DNA of 64,000 bases from Aggregatimonas sangjinii (GTDB taxonomy: Bacteria; Bacteroidota; Bacteroidia; Flavobacteriales; Flavobacteriaceae). The stretch lies in NCBI RefSeq assembly GCF_005943945.1, contig NZ_CP040710.1, positions 2,773,501 through 2,837,500 on the forward strand, read 5' to 3'. How positions within the stretch are numbered: the first letter of the stretch is position 1; each line of letters starts with the position of its first letter. Of the stretch, positions 18,530-27,976 are shown piece after piece. Below the pieces are notes generated by a model. The model was not told the DNA's origin. It worked only from the letters and a program-made list of their open reading frames with translations, and searched no databases. A program made the position numbers and the translations under genes.

Positions 18530-19744
18530 ATGGAAAAGACCAAATTATTGGAAGATAGGTTAAATGATAGGGCGCGTTTGGTATTAAAAGTGAACTATTT
18601 TACCTCTATCTGCTCCCTTATCTTCGCCGCAATCTGCATTTTCGCGCTTGATATAACAATAGTTATTCCTTATGTATTTCTCGCCTTTGGAATTCTGAAC
18701 CTATTGAATACCGTACTCTATAAGTTCCACAATAAACTAACCCTTACGTACAACATCGTCTCTATTATGACCTTGGCCGGAGCAACCACGATTACGCTTT
18801 ACAGCGGAGGTATCAACAGCCCGTTTATTTTTGTGCTCGCGTTGATCGTTGTTGCCGGCTACATTACCACGAAAGCCTATGGCGCAATATACTTGAATTT
18901 GAACCTACTGATCATTTTGCTGATTTACTCTCAAAGTATAGCCGATTTCAGTTTTGTGACCAATGTGGTTCCAGAACAATCAAAAAACCTTTTTGCCCTT
19001 TTGAGCGTACTTTTCTCGGTATACCTTCTCGGCGGTGTTTTCGGGAAAAACCTATTGAACGCCCATCATAACCTCTACAAAACAAAAGCGGAGTTAGAAG
19101 GTAAAATCGTAGAAAAAGAAACCCTTCTGAAAGAAGTACATCACAGAGTCAAAAACAACTTACAAACCGTATCCAGCCTATTGAGTATGCAAGCACGTAA
19201 TACCGAGGATAGCGTGGTAAAAAGCCTGTTCAAAAGCAGTCAAAACCGGGTCATTTCTATGGCAATGGTTCATGAAATGCTATATATGAGGGAAGATATC
19301 TCAAAAATCGAATACCGATCCTACGTACAGGATCTTGCCGAATATTTGATTCGATCCATCAAGGGCACCAGCAGTAATATTACCTTGGATATCGACATCC
19401 CCGATGTGAAACTCAATATCGACACCGCCATACCGCTGGGTCTACTCATCAATGAAGCGGTAACCAACGCATTAAAGTACGGCATTGTAGACGATAGGAA
19501 AGGTGAGATTTTTATTAAGTTGCGAAAGGATGAAAATGAAGGTTACCTTTTGAATATCGGCGATAATGGTCATGGCTTTTCCGAGACCATCACCTATAAA
19601 AATTCAAAATCACTTGGTTTAAAATTAATTCATAACCTTGCACGCCAGCTTCGCGGATCTATAATGCGCGATCTTACCAAAAAGGGAACCCACTACATTG
19701 TAAAGTTCAAGGAAATTCAAGAGCAAATTCCATCGGTCGCTTAA
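18530..19744 (+). CDS. Membrane sensor histidine kinase, HisKA_2 type (copy 1)
   Basis: 404 residues. About six transmembrane helices (roughly 25-175) with little extracytoplasmic loop, then a short coiled linker, a HisKA_2 dimerisation domain with KEVHHRVKNNLQTVSSLLS (phospho-acceptor His about 205), and a HATPase_c domain with the N-box LLINEAVTNALKYG, the G1 box DNGHGF and SLGLKLIHNLARQL. Start at ATG 18530. No response regulator is adjacent, so it is an orphan kinase, and a close paralogue follows 248 bases downstream. The signal is probably sensed in the membrane. Confidence 0.92.
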   Translation: MEKTKLLEDRLNDRARLVLKVNYFTSICSLIFAAICIFALDITIVIPYVFLAFGILNLLNTVLYKFHNKLTLTYNIVSIMTLAGATTITLYSGGINSPFIFVLALIVVAGYITTKAYGAIYLNLNLLIILLIYSQSIADFSFVTNVVPEQSKNLFALLSVLFSVYLLGGVFGKNLLNAHHNLYKTKAELEGKIVEKETLLKEVHHRVKNNLQTVSSLLSMQARNTEDSVVKSLFKSSQNRVISMAMVHEMLYMREDISKIEYRSYVQDLAEYLIRSIKGTSSNITLDIDIPDVKLNIDTAIPLGLLINEAVTNALKYGIVDDRKGEIFIKLRKDENEGYLLNIGDNGHGFSETITYKNSKSLGLKLIHNLARQLRGSIMRDLTKKGTHYIVKFKEIQEQIPSVA

Positions 19745-19866
19745 AGGGATACCTGTCGATTAAAGAGTAGACAGTTCTTGGCAATTTTATCATGTTTTAA
19801 CCATTGGTGTACTTTCCAACTGCGAATGCCCTTGCCATAACGTGGCTGCTTTTAAATTGACCCTTC

Positions 19867-19898
19867 TTTGATTTTCTTTCAAAACATGGTTAGCTTTA
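19867..19898 (+). promoter_or_regulatory. Putative promoter for the second histidine kinase
   Basis: TTTG at 19867-19870, 20-base spacer, TAGCTTTA at 19891-19898, one mismatch from TAnnTTTG. It suggests that the second kinase is transcribed separately from the first. Confidence 0.55.
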
Positions 19899-19992
19899 CG
19901 ATACAAACCTTTAAGAATCAGTCTTTTTGCCAAAAAACATATGGATTTGGTCTTTTTTCCGTTTGTATACTATTACACTAACCATAATTGCC

Positions 19993-21204
19993 ATGCAAAA
20001 TCAGGCCAATCTGCAGGAGTTGATCAGCGATAAGACAACGCTTTTATTGAAATTCAATTATGTTTCTATATTCCTAAGCACAGTCCTTGGGTTTTTTTGC
20101 TTGTATTTCATGAAGGTGTACCAGGTGATTCCCTATGTCTTTTTTGGGTATGCCCTAATCAACATTATCAATGTAATCGCCTTTAAAAAACATGGTAACC
20201 TCCTGACCATGGCCATAGTTACCTCGCTGCTCTCATTGTTTGCCACTTTAATTATTTCACTTAACAATGGCGGCATTAATAGCCCATTTATGTTCATTCT
20301 GGCCATAATCGTACTCGCCGGCTACATCACTACACGATTTTTTGGTCAAATCTATTTGTATGGCGTTTTGGCCATTATCACTATCGTTTTTTTAGTCGGT
20401 TATTTTGATACGGGACTGGTAAGTAACGAGGTACCAAAAGAATCCCAAGGGCTTTTTAGTTTCATTACCATGATTTTCTCGGTATACCTCTTAGGAGGTA
20501 TTTTTGGTAGGAACCTACTAAAGACACACCATAAACTATACAAAACCAAAAAAGATGTGGAGTCGAGAATCATAGAAAAAGAAAACCTTTTAAAGGAAGT
20601 ACACCATAGGGTAAAGAATAATCTGCAAACGGTATCTAGCTTGCTGAGTCTTCAATCGAGAAATATCGAGGACGATGAAGTAAAAAGTTTGTTTAGAAAC
20701 AGTCAGAACAGGGTGATTTCTATGGCAATGGTACACGAGATGTTATACATGCGGGAAGACATTACTAAAATCGAATACAAGACCTACGTTCAAGATCTTA
20801 CCGAATATTTGGTGCGCTCTATAAAGGGAACCAGCACAAATATTACACTACATATCAATATACAGGACATTAAGCTGAATATCGACACGGCCATTCCGTT
20901 AGGGCTTTTGATAAACGAAGTAGTGACCAATGCCCTTAAATACGGTATCAAAGACGACGACAAAGGTGAGATAGCTATTTCAATGTATGAAAAAGGTGAG
21001 GGTTACGAATTAACTATCAGTGATAGTGGTGATGGATTCGCCAGCGACATCACTTATAAAAACACCAAATCGTTGGGCTTAAAACTGATTCACAACTTGG
21101 CTCGGCAATTATTGGGATCGGTGAAACGCAATACTTCTGAAAAAGGAACCCATTATACGGTAACCTTTAAGGAAATCATGGAACAAATTCCATCTGTAGC
21201 GTAA
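19993..21204 (+). CDS. Membrane sensor histidine kinase, HisKA_2 type (copy 2)
   Basis: 403 residues, colinear with the kinase at 18530-19744: same multi-helix N-terminal sensor, KEVHHRVKNNLQTVSSLLSL, LLINEVVTNALKYG and SLGLKLIHNLARQL. Both proteins end in EQIPSVA. The cytoplasmic kinase half is much better conserved between the copies than the membrane half, which suggests shared output and changed input. Start placed at ATG 19993 to match copy 1; an in-frame ATG at 19927 would add 22 residues. No cognate response regulator is present in the window. Confidence 0.92.
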   Translation: MQNQANLQELISDKTTLLLKFNYVSIFLSTVLGFFCLYFMKVYQVIPYVFFGYALINIINVIAFKKHGNLLTMAIVTSLLSLFATLIISLNNGGINSPFMFILAIIVLAGYITTRFFGQIYLYGVLAIITIVFLVGYFDTGLVSNEVPKESQGLFSFITMIFSVYLLGGIFGRNLLKTHHKLYKTKKDVESRIIEKENLLKEVHHRVKNNLQTVSSLLSLQSRNIEDDEVKSLFRNSQNRVISMAMVHEMLYMREDITKIEYKTYVQDLTEYLVRSIKGTSTNITLHINIQDIKLNIDTAIPLGLLINEVVTNALKYGIKDDDKGEIAISMYEKGEGYELTISDSGDGFASDITYKNTKSLGLKLIHNLARQLLGSVKRNTSEKGTHYTVTFKEIMEQIPSVA

Positions 21205-21274
21205 TCGACTCGATCGAGAACGCAACACCTTACATTTTTCCCTATATTTAGTGGGCTAATTAGAAACCCACCCA

Positions 21275-23809
21275 ATGCTTAAAAAATTACTTCTGCTGGT
21301 ACTGTTTTACGGTACCAACGCTTTTGCCCAAGATTATTTTCTTGAAAAATACGAACCCTTTAACCCCGATATTCCCACCCCGGAACAGTTTTTGGGTTAC
21401 GGTATTGGGGAACACCATACCCGGCATGATCTCATCGTTGCTTATTTTGAGAAATTGGCATCCGTTTCCGATAGGGCGTCTATATATTCCTATGGAAAAA
21501 CCCATGAGGGACGAAAATTGGTGATTTTGACCATTACCACTCCCGAAAACCTATCCAATCTAAAGTCCATTAAAGAACAACATCTGGCTTTTACAGATCC
21601 CAATCAAAAGGTTTCGAATTACAATGATGTGCCCATTTTTATCAACCTGGCCTATAATGTGCATGGCAACGAGCCTTCGAGTTCGGAGGCCGCCTTACTT
21701 AGCGCCTATACCTTTGTCGCTTCGCAACATCCTGAAATAAAAAATTATATCAAAAATGCGGTGATTATGATCGACCCGACCATCAATCCCGACGGTCGTG
21801 ATCGGCATTCCCAGTGGGCGAATAGCTATCAAGGAACGCCGAATGTAGCGGATCCGCAGGACGCCGAGCACAATGAATACTGGCCGGGAGGTCGTACCAA
21901 CCACTATTGGTTTGACCTGAACAGGGATTGGCTTTTGGGAATCAACCCCGAAAGTCGCGGGAAATTGACTTGGTACCACGAGTGGTATCCGAATGTCGTC
22001 ACCGATTTTCATGAAATGGGCAGTCAAAGCAGTTACTTTTTCGAACCGATGAAGGCCAACGGTAGTCTGAACCCGATCATGCCCAAAGAGAATTACGAAG
22101 ACCTCAACACCATGTTCGGGGCGGAATTTGCCAGAGCACTTGATAGTATCGGATCGCTTTACTTTACCAAGGAAGTGTTCGATGGCACCTATCCCGGCTA
22201 TGGTTCGTCTTATCCTGATTTGCAGGGCGGCCTGGGCCTATTGTTCGAACAGGCCAGCTCTCGCGGCCATGAGCAAACAACGGCTTTCGGGAAAATTACC
22301 TTTCCCTTTACGATACGCAATCAATACATCTCAAGTATCACTACTGTGAAGACGGCTGTAAAAAATAAGGCGTATATGCGCAAATACCAACAGGACTTCT
22401 TCAAAAGTGCCTTGACCAGAGCCGGAAAAGCCAAAATAAAAGGGTACGCCTTTGGCGACCCTAGAGACCAAAACCGAACCAAGGCCTTTATCGACAAATT
22501 GCTTTTACACAACATAAAAGTGTATCAATCCGGTGAAAGATATGTGGTCCCCACACTGCAGCCACAGTACCGTATGGTGCAGAGTATGTTCGAAACCTAC
22601 AGCAAATATCGCGACAGTGTGTATTACGATGCGTCGGCATGGTCGGTTGCCAATTTTTATAACATGCGCTATTCCCCTGTCACTTCATTGAATTTAGGAG
22701 AACCTGTGGAAACCGTCGAGAATATCGTACAAATAATACCGGTCCGTAAGTCGAACTATGCCTATATCATCGATTGGGACGACTATAATGCTCCGGCCGC
22801 CTTACATTATTTACAGGAACAGAAGCTCGTGCTCTCATCGGCCTTCAAACCATTTTCCGTCAAGTCCGGGAATGAGACAAAGCAGATGAACTATGGTAGT
22901 CTTGTTCTCCCGGTTTCCTTGCAGAAACAAACGCCCGAAGAAGTTTATGAGTTGGTCCAAAAGGCACAAGAGAAATTTGAAGTGCCCGTGTACGGTGTTG
23001 ATTCCGGTCTTAGCCTTAAAGGTGTCGATTTGGGAAGTCGGTATATGCAAGCCCTTAAAAAAACCAAGGCCGCTATGCTCATCGGAAACGGAACACGTTC
23101 CTATGAGGCTGGGGAAGTCTGGCACCTATTGGATACTCGCGTGCATATGCCTATTAGTAAAATTCCCATGCGGAATTTCAATAGAACGGATTTTGACAAG
23201 TACAACACCCTGGTCATGGTTTCGGGAAATTACACCTTCGACAAAAAACAGCTTGAAAAATTGAAAAATTGGGTGAGCAAAGGAAACACATTGATCACCA
23301 TAGGAACGGCTTCAAAGTGGGCCATTGAAAAGAAATTGGTCAAAGAAAAGCTTACCGACAGCAAAAAAGATTCCCTTGCCAAGGATTCTACTAAAACCGC
23401 CGTGCGCAAACCTTATGTAGATGCCGGTGAAAATCTTGGTAAAGAAAGTGTTGGGGGAATCATCATCCGAGCAGATCTTGATACCACGCACCCGCTTGCC
23501 TTTGGCTACCATGATACCTCTATTCCCGTATACAAGAACAATACGGTCTGGTTGGCGCCCAGCAAAAATGAATATGCTACTGTGGCCAAGTATAGCGAGA
23601 ATCCACACATAGATGGATTCATTACTCCGGAAAATATGGAAAAGTACCTGAAACCATCAGCCTCGCTTATCGTTAGCAAACTTGGTGGCGGCCGTGTGGT
23701 GCTCTTTGCGGATAACCCCAATTTCCGAGGCAGTTGGTATGGAACCAATCGTCTATTTTTAAATGCACTGTTCTTAGGCGATAAAATTCGGATACCTACT
23801 AGAAACTGA
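21275..23809 (+). CDS. Secreted M14 family zinc carboxypeptidase
   Basis: 844 residues with signal peptide 1-19 (ending AFAQ). Peptidase M14 domain at about 45-370: zinc ligands H130 and E133 in NVHGNEPSSSEA, third ligand H246 in DFHEMGSQSSYFFEP, and a catalytic Glu in LLFEQASSRG (about 318). The large C-terminal half (about 400-844) looks like a class I glutamine amidotransferase-like fold, as in other Bacteroidota M14 proteins of this length. Probably periplasmic or outer-membrane exposed and nutritional. The methyltransferase gene starts 7 bases after its stop. Confidence 0.92.
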   Translation: MLKKLLLLVLFYGTNAFAQDYFLEKYEPFNPDIPTPEQFLGYGIGEHHTRHDLIVAYFEKLASVSDRASIYSYGKTHEGRKLVILTITTPENLSNLKSIKEQHLAFTDPNQKVSNYNDVPIFINLAYNVHGNEPSSSEAALLSAYTFVASQHPEIKNYIKNAVIMIDPTINPDGRDRHSQWANSYQGTPNVADPQDAEHNEYWPGGRTNHYWFDLNRDWLLGINPESRGKLTWYHEWYPNVVTDFHEMGSQSSYFFEPMKANGSLNPIMPKENYEDLNTMFGAEFARALDSIGSLYFTKEVFDGTYPGYGSSYPDLQGGLGLLFEQASSRGHEQTTAFGKITFPFTIRNQYISSITTVKTAVKNKAYMRKYQQDFFKSALTRAGKAKIKGYAFGDPRDQNRTKAFIDKLLLHNIKVYQSGERYVVPTLQPQYRMVQSMFETYSKYRDSVYYDASAWSVANFYNMRYSPVTSLNLGEPVETVENIVQIIPVRKSNYAYIIDWDDYNAPAALHYLQEQKLVLSSAFKPFSVKSGNETKQMNYGSLVLPVSLQKQTPEEVYELVQKAQEKFEVPVYGVDSGLSLKGVDLGSRYMQALKKTKAAMLIGNGTRSYEAGEVWHLLDTRVHMPISKIPMRNFNRTDFDKYNTLVMVSGNYTFDKKQLEKLKNWVSKGNTLITIGTASKWAIEKKLVKEKLTDSKKDSLAKDSTKTAVRKPYVDAGENLGKESVGGIIIRADLDTTHPLAFGYHDTSIPVYKNNTVWLAPSKNEYATVAKYSENPHIDGFITPENMEKYLKPSASLIVSKLGGGRVVLFADNPNFRGSWYGTNRLFLNALFLGDKIRIPTRN

Positions 23810-23816
23810 TTTCACT

Positions 23817-24527
23817 ATGTCTAAAGAGAAGATTTTGGAAGCCTATGAAGATTTGGCGGAAGACTACAACGCGCTTATCGACCACAAGCCGCACAACGCC
23901 TACTACGACCGCCCCAATACACTCAGGCTCATCCCAGTTATAAAGGGCAAACATATCTTGGACGCGGCCTGCGGACCCGGTAAATATGCCGAGATTTTGC
24001 TTGGTCAGGGGGCTATGGTTACAGGGTTCGATATAAGCCCTAAGATGATAGCTTTGGCCAACGAAAGGAACAACGGAAGGGGGGAATTTTATGTACACGA
24101 TTTATCGCAACCGATGATAACGCTTAAAGATGAATCTTTCGACACAGTGGTTTGTGCACTTGCCATGCACTACTTGGAAGACTGGAACCCTACCCTACGG
24201 GAATTCGCCAGGGTCTTGAAACCCAACGGTTCTCTGGTGCTTTCTATCGAGCATCCTTTTTTTGAATATGAATATTTCAAGTCAAAAAAGTATTTTGAAG
24301 TGGAAGCGGTAGCCGCAACATGGTCCGGTTTTGGGAAAGACGTTATAGTGCATAGTTATAGAAGGCCATTGATGGAATGTATACTACCCATTACCAGAAA
24401 CGGATTCTATATTGACCAACTTATAGAACCCAAACCGGAACCGGAATTTGAAAAATACGATAAGAAGCATTTTAAAGAACTGAATGCTTTTCCTAGCTTT
24501 ATGCATATCAGGGCAGTAAAAAGATAA
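23817..24527 (+). CDS. Class I SAM-dependent methyltransferase
   Basis: 236 residues. Motif I ILDAACGPGKYAE (about 44-56), acidic motif GFDISPKM, and motif IV VVCALAMHYLED define a Methyltransf_11 fold. The substrate cannot be read from the sequence. It follows the M14 peptidase after 7 bases and is probably co-transcribed with it, though no functional link is evident. Confidence 0.88.
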   Translation: MSKEKILEAYEDLAEDYNALIDHKPHNAYYDRPNTLRLIPVIKGKHILDAACGPGKYAEILLGQGAMVTGFDISPKMIALANERNNGRGEFYVHDLSQPMITLKDESFDTVVCALAMHYLEDWNPTLREFARVLKPNGSLVLSIEHPFFEYEYFKSKKYFEVEAVAATWSGFGKDVIVHSYRRPLMECILPITRNGFYIDQLIEPKPEPEFEKYDKKHFKELNAFPSFMHIRAVKR

Positions 24528-24725
24528 GTCCGAAAAAGAAATCAGGATTCCTCATCTGACACTTGTCCTGAGTGCATGCAAGGTGCAGTGCAACGGAGCG
24601 AAAAAAATATATGTATCAAAGCTTTGGCTACCATTGTACTAGGAAATCAAAGCCAAGAATTACGACTCAAGGTGCAAATTGAATATAGAACATCTTGTGA
24701 AACTAGAACACGAACAATTCAACAT

Positions 24726-26321
24726 ATGAAAGCCAAATCCATCCAAATTGCCCTTATTTTTTTCTTAATCGGAACCTCTGGAATTTTCGCCCAATCCGTA
24801 CAGGGAGACGGTCCATACCCGCAATTGATCATTCGCGGTGTTATGCTGATCAATGGCAACGGAGCACCACCGCAAGGCCCTATCGATATTGTCGTCGAGA
24901 ACAACATCATTAAAAACATTCAAGTCGTGGGCTATCCTGGAGTTCAAATCGATGAGAGCAAACGGCCAAAACTTGCACTGGGGGGTAAGGAACTTAATTG
25001 CGATGGGATGTACCTGCTACCCGGATTCATAGATATGCACGGCCATATCGGAGGTACTTCGCAAGGTGCCGAACCAGATTATGTCTTCAAATTATGGATG
25101 GGACACGGCGTGACCACAGTACGCGAACCAAGTGGCAGAGGTGTGGATTTCACTATGGACCTTAAACGAAAAAGTGCGAAGAACGAAATCGTTGCGCCAC
25201 GTATTTATGCGTATACGGCATTTGGCCAGACCAGTGAATCCTTCAACCCATTAAATGATATTCCTATATCCACTCCGGCCCAAGCCCGGGAGTGGGTTCG
25301 TGCGAATGCCAAGAAAGGGGCGGACGGCATAAAATTCTTTGGTGCCGAACCCGAAATTATGGCCGCCGCCTTGGATGAAAATAAAAAACTGGGGCTGGGC
25401 TCTGCATGTCACCATGCCCAATTGAGTGTCGCGCGTTGGAATGTGCTGCATTCCGCACGTGCCGGTCTTACCTCCATGGAACATTGGTACGGCCTTCCCG
25501 AGGCCCTTTTTGATGACCGTACCGTACAGGACTACCCGTTAGACTATAATTATCAGAACGAGCAGCACCGTTTCGAAAATGCGGGAAAATTATGGCAACA
25601 GGCGGCGGAGCCGTATTCAGCGCATTGGGAAAATGTAATGACCGAGTTACTAGAACTCGATTTTACATTAGATCCTACCTTTAACATCTACGAGGCGAGT
25701 CGGGATTTACAGCGGGCCAGACGGGCCGAGTGGCATGAAAATTATACTTTGCCTTCGCTATGGGAGTTTTATCAGCCCAGTAAAATTTCCCACGGTAGCT
25801 ATTGGCACGATTGGGGCACCGAACAAGAAGTCGCATGGAAACGGAATTTTAAACTTTGGATGACTTTTATCAATGAGTATAAAAACCGGGGCGGACGAGT
25901 CACCACGGGTTCTGATTCGGGCTTTATCTTTCAACTGTACGGTTTTGCGTATATCAGGGAACTTGAACTGCTGCGCGAGGCGGGCTTTCATCCGCTGGAA
26001 GTCATTCGCTCGGCGACCTTGAACGGTGCGGAAGCCTTGGGTGCCGATGACCTTATCGGTAGTGTGGCCATTGGCAAATTGGCCGACTTTGTTGTAGTAG
26101 CTGAAAACCCTTTGAAAAACCTAAAAGTACTCTACGGAACGGGCGCCGTAAAGCTTACCGAAGATAACGAAGTGGTACGTGTTGGGGGTGTAAAATACAC
26201 CATTAAGGACGGCATCATATATGATGCGAAAGCCTTGTTGGAAGAAGTTAAGGCACAAGTAGCGGCGGAAAAAGCGAAAACCGGATATAAGATTCTGCAA
26301 CCGGGCATCAAAGGGAAATAA
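24726..26321 (+). CDS. Secreted amidohydrolase family protein
   Basis: 531 residues, start at ATG 24726 giving a clean signal peptide (1-23, ending IFAQ). Metal-dependent hydrolase with GFIDMHGHIGG (HxH at 105-107), a central SACHHAQLS, SMEHW and the catalytic Asp in TTGSDSGFI. The C-terminal IGKLADFVVVAENPL is the returning strand of the composite beta domain. Related to the imidazolonepropionase-like secreted hydrolases; the substrate is unknown. In-frame codons upstream to 24576 are rejected because they lack a signal. Confidence 0.9.
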   Translation: MKAKSIQIALIFFLIGTSGIFAQSVQGDGPYPQLIIRGVMLINGNGAPPQGPIDIVVENNIIKNIQVVGYPGVQIDESKRPKLALGGKELNCDGMYLLPGFIDMHGHIGGTSQGAEPDYVFKLWMGHGVTTVREPSGRGVDFTMDLKRKSAKNEIVAPRIYAYTAFGQTSESFNPLNDIPISTPAQAREWVRANAKKGADGIKFFGAEPEIMAAALDENKKLGLGSACHHAQLSVARWNVLHSARAGLTSMEHWYGLPEALFDDRTVQDYPLDYNYQNEQHRFENAGKLWQQAAEPYSAHWENVMTELLELDFTLDPTFNIYEASRDLQRARRAEWHENYTLPSLWEFYQPSKISHGSYWHDWGTEQEVAWKRNFKLWMTFINEYKNRGGRVTTGSDSGFIFQLYGFAYIRELELLREAGFHPLEVIRSATLNGAEALGADDLIGSVAIGKLADFVVVAENPLKNLKVLYGTGAVKLTEDNEVVRVGGVKYTIKDGIIYDAKALLEEVKAQVAAEKAKTGYKILQPGIKGK

Positions 26322-26430
26322 GTCGGGATTTATGCGAGCGATAATTTGAAAATGTCATGGGTTTAGCTCCGTAATTTTTTGAGTTTGAATCTAAAATTCA
26401 ACCCTTCTTACCAAGGTCAAGCCCAAACGC

Positions 26431-26471
26431 AAAAGAAAACCCCGCCGTTCCTTTGGTGGTGAACAGCGAGG
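26431..26471 (-). terminator. Minus-strand intrinsic terminator
   Basis: On the minus strand an 11-bp stem (26461-26471 with 26440-26450, two G-T wobbles) around a 10-base loop runs into TTTTCTTTT. The wobbles fit only the minus-strand RNA, so this ends the transcript carrying the small genes at 26513-26907. Confidence 0.75.
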
Positions 26472-26512
26472 CTACTTTTGTGAACTTCTTATTTTAATCG
26501 AACCTGTGAAAG

Positions 26513-26623
26513 TTATTCTTTGTTCGGAACTTTTAAAGGTCTCAGGGTTCCTTTGGTCTTCGGAAACACCAATATGTTGACCAGGTATAAAGCCGCTGGT
26601 ACGACTAGTGCGAATAGTATCAT
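26513..26623 (-). CDS. Very small hydrophobic protein (36 aa)
   Basis: ATG at 26621-26623 to TAA at 26513-26515. One transmembrane helix (ILFALVVPAALYLVNILVF, about 2-20) then a basic tail KTKGTLRPLKVPNKE. It follows the secreted peptide gene at 26650-26907 after 26 bases on the same strand, and a minus-strand-specific terminator lies about 40 bases downstream, which supports transcription. Function unknown. Confidence 0.5.
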   Translation of the reverse strand: MILFALVVPAALYLVNILVFPKTKGTLRPLKVPNKE

Positions 26624-26649
26624 TTCAATTGGATTTGGGTTAAAGAGAA

Positions 26650-26907
26650 TTATGCTAATTTTGCTCTGGTACGTTTGGTGCTAAAGCGCAAGGCTTTTTT
26701 GATCAATGTATTTTCGCGTCGGTATAGTCTAACTACTTCCTGATTTTCAGAAGTTTCAATTGTTTTCGTATCGATAGCACGGTCGCTATCAACATCCATA
26801 ACAAAATCAATTTGAATAAGGCTGCCTTTATCATGTTGCATTCCGGTATTGGCTAGTGCGAAAGCACCTATCGTTAATATAAAAAGTAAGGTTAAAGTAG
26901 ATTTCAT
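26650..26907 (-). CDS. Small secreted protein with basic C-terminus (diverged family member)
   Basis: 85 residues. Signal peptide (MKSTLTLLFILTIGAFALAN), an acidic middle (several Asp and Glu), and a C-terminal block VVRLYRRENTLIKKALRF plus STKRTRAKLA. That tail is the signature shared with the genes at 27303, 32589 and 37562. The middle is diverged and the leader DNA is not recognisably the same, so this is the older paralogue. Probably co-transcribed with the 36-residue protein. I recognise no named domain. Confidence 0.75.
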   Translation of the reverse strand: MKSTLTLLFILTIGAFALANTGMQHDKGSLIQIDFVMDVDSDRAIDTKTIETSENQEVVRLYRRENTLIKKALRFSTKRTRAKLA

Positions 26908-27302
26908 AATATGCATTTGGGTTACTCTAAGATAACCATGAACAGTAGCCAAAAACGATATAACTCGCTGGAAACCATATATTTCCGATTTAAAACAAAA
27001 AGACAGACGAGTGGTTGGATTTCTTCGATGTGTGGATTTGTACGCATTTCTTCTTATCGAACTTAAGCGCGTTTCATCGGACAGTTTGGAGTAATATTAA
27101 GAGAGAAAGAGTGCCCGTTCAACTGATTTGAACATCTATTGAGAACTTGTAGATGGCCTGTAGATGGGAATTCGGTGTTGCATAACTATATAAATATGTT
27201 CAACCCTCATCCGCAGATAGCAACATCGAGAGAAAAAATTGAATGTTCGTGGTCTATAAGAACTAAGATTGCTTGGCAATTATGGCTTAGGTAAAAAAGG
27301 TC
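26908..27302. other. Intergenic region between two secreted-peptide genes
   Basis: 395 bases, no gene supported. It should contain the promoter of the minus-strand gene at 26650-26907. A short direct repeat TAGATGG occurs twice around 27153-27168. Just at the end of the region an inverted repeat TGGCTTA/TAAGCCA (27283-27289 and 27304-27310) spans the stop codon of the next gene. Confidence 0.4.
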
Positions 27303-27545
27303 TTAAGCCATCTTGGCGCGGTTACGCTTGGTAGTGAAAGCAAGGGCTTTCTTTACCTGTGAATTCGAACGACGGTACAAGCGCGCAACTTCCATTGTAT
27401 TCTCGATAACGGTGGCTTCTTCAACATCGGCAACCACAACAACGCTCATTTCAATCGTGTTCACCTTTACGTCGGTAGACGTGTTTTGTGCCTGGGCGAA
27501 AACTCCTAATGTGATGATGAATACGATGGTTAAGATGCTTTTCAT
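27303..27545 (-). CDS. Small secreted protein with basic C-terminus, copy A
   Basis: 80 residues. Signal peptide 1-19 ending FAQAQ; an acidic segment (about 21-53, net negative, with SVVVVADVEEATVIENT); then a basic tail from about residue 54 (ARLYRRSNSQVKKALAFTT followed by KRNRAKMA) carrying nine positive and no negative residues. Nearly identical proteins are encoded at 32589-32831 and 37562-37804. The prepro-plus-cationic-tail layout resembles secreted peptide precursors, but no known domain is recognised. Own leader of about 180 bases, conserved among copies. Confidence 0.8.
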   Translation of the reverse strand: MKSILTIVFIITLGVFAQAQNTSTDVKVNTIEMSVVVVADVEEATVIENTMEVARLYRRSNSQVKKALAFTTKRNRAKMA

Positions 27546-27723
27546 GACTTGCGTTTTGTTATAATAATAACTCCCGCGAAGGCATTTGAAAGGGTGGCGA
27601 TTCGTTCAAGAACACCCTATTTTCGGTGTGTTGCAAAATTTCGGATAAAGTGCAAAAAAGCTTCGGTGAACGTACGTGAACGCTTTTACCGCTTACCGAA
27701 AGAAGATGTATTTCAACCTGAAA
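27303..27723. repeat. Dispersed repeat unit, copy A (gene plus leader)
   Basis: About 420 bases, from the stop codon of the small gene to about 180 bases upstream of its ATG, recur at 32589-33010 and 37562-37982, all in the same orientation and roughly 5 kb apart. Conservation is as high in the leader as in the coding part. On the minus strand the leader has TTCGGT pairing with ACCGAA just before CTTTTTTG, and a second hairpin ACACC/GGTGT. No transposase is inside. Confidence 0.85.
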
Positions 27724-27976
27724 ATGTGGCTGAATTTTAAGTTCAAATCAAACAAAATTTCCTAATTTCTTTGAAGAATAAAGTAAACACTTCTCCTTTT
27801 CTCTAGTGTGGTCTATAAAAACGAACCTCGATATCAGGAACATGGTAGAATGACTGAATGTTGGACAAAGAAGTTATCGGCCAGCCGTAGCCTGGAGTGC
27901 GAAGAAATGATGAATCGCATATCGATACAGTAGGCAAAAAAATTAGGTCTTTATAATGTTCAAAGTACACTTAGAG

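Noticed and set aside
24540-24725. Longer N-terminus for the amidohydrolase (in-frame from 24576)
   Set aside because: The extension would bury the clear signal peptide starting at 24726.
27283-27310. Inverted repeat TGGCTTA/TAAGCCA at the end of copy A as a terminator
   Set aside because: The T-run lies in the loop and not after the stem, so it does not have terminator layout.
27549-27740. TTG-started 63-codon plus-strand frame in the leader of copy A, also open in copies B and C
   Set aside because: Its persistence is explained by recent duplication of the whole unit; differences between copies are not preferentially synonymous and no signal or domain is seen. Worth keeping in mind if more distant copies also keep it open.
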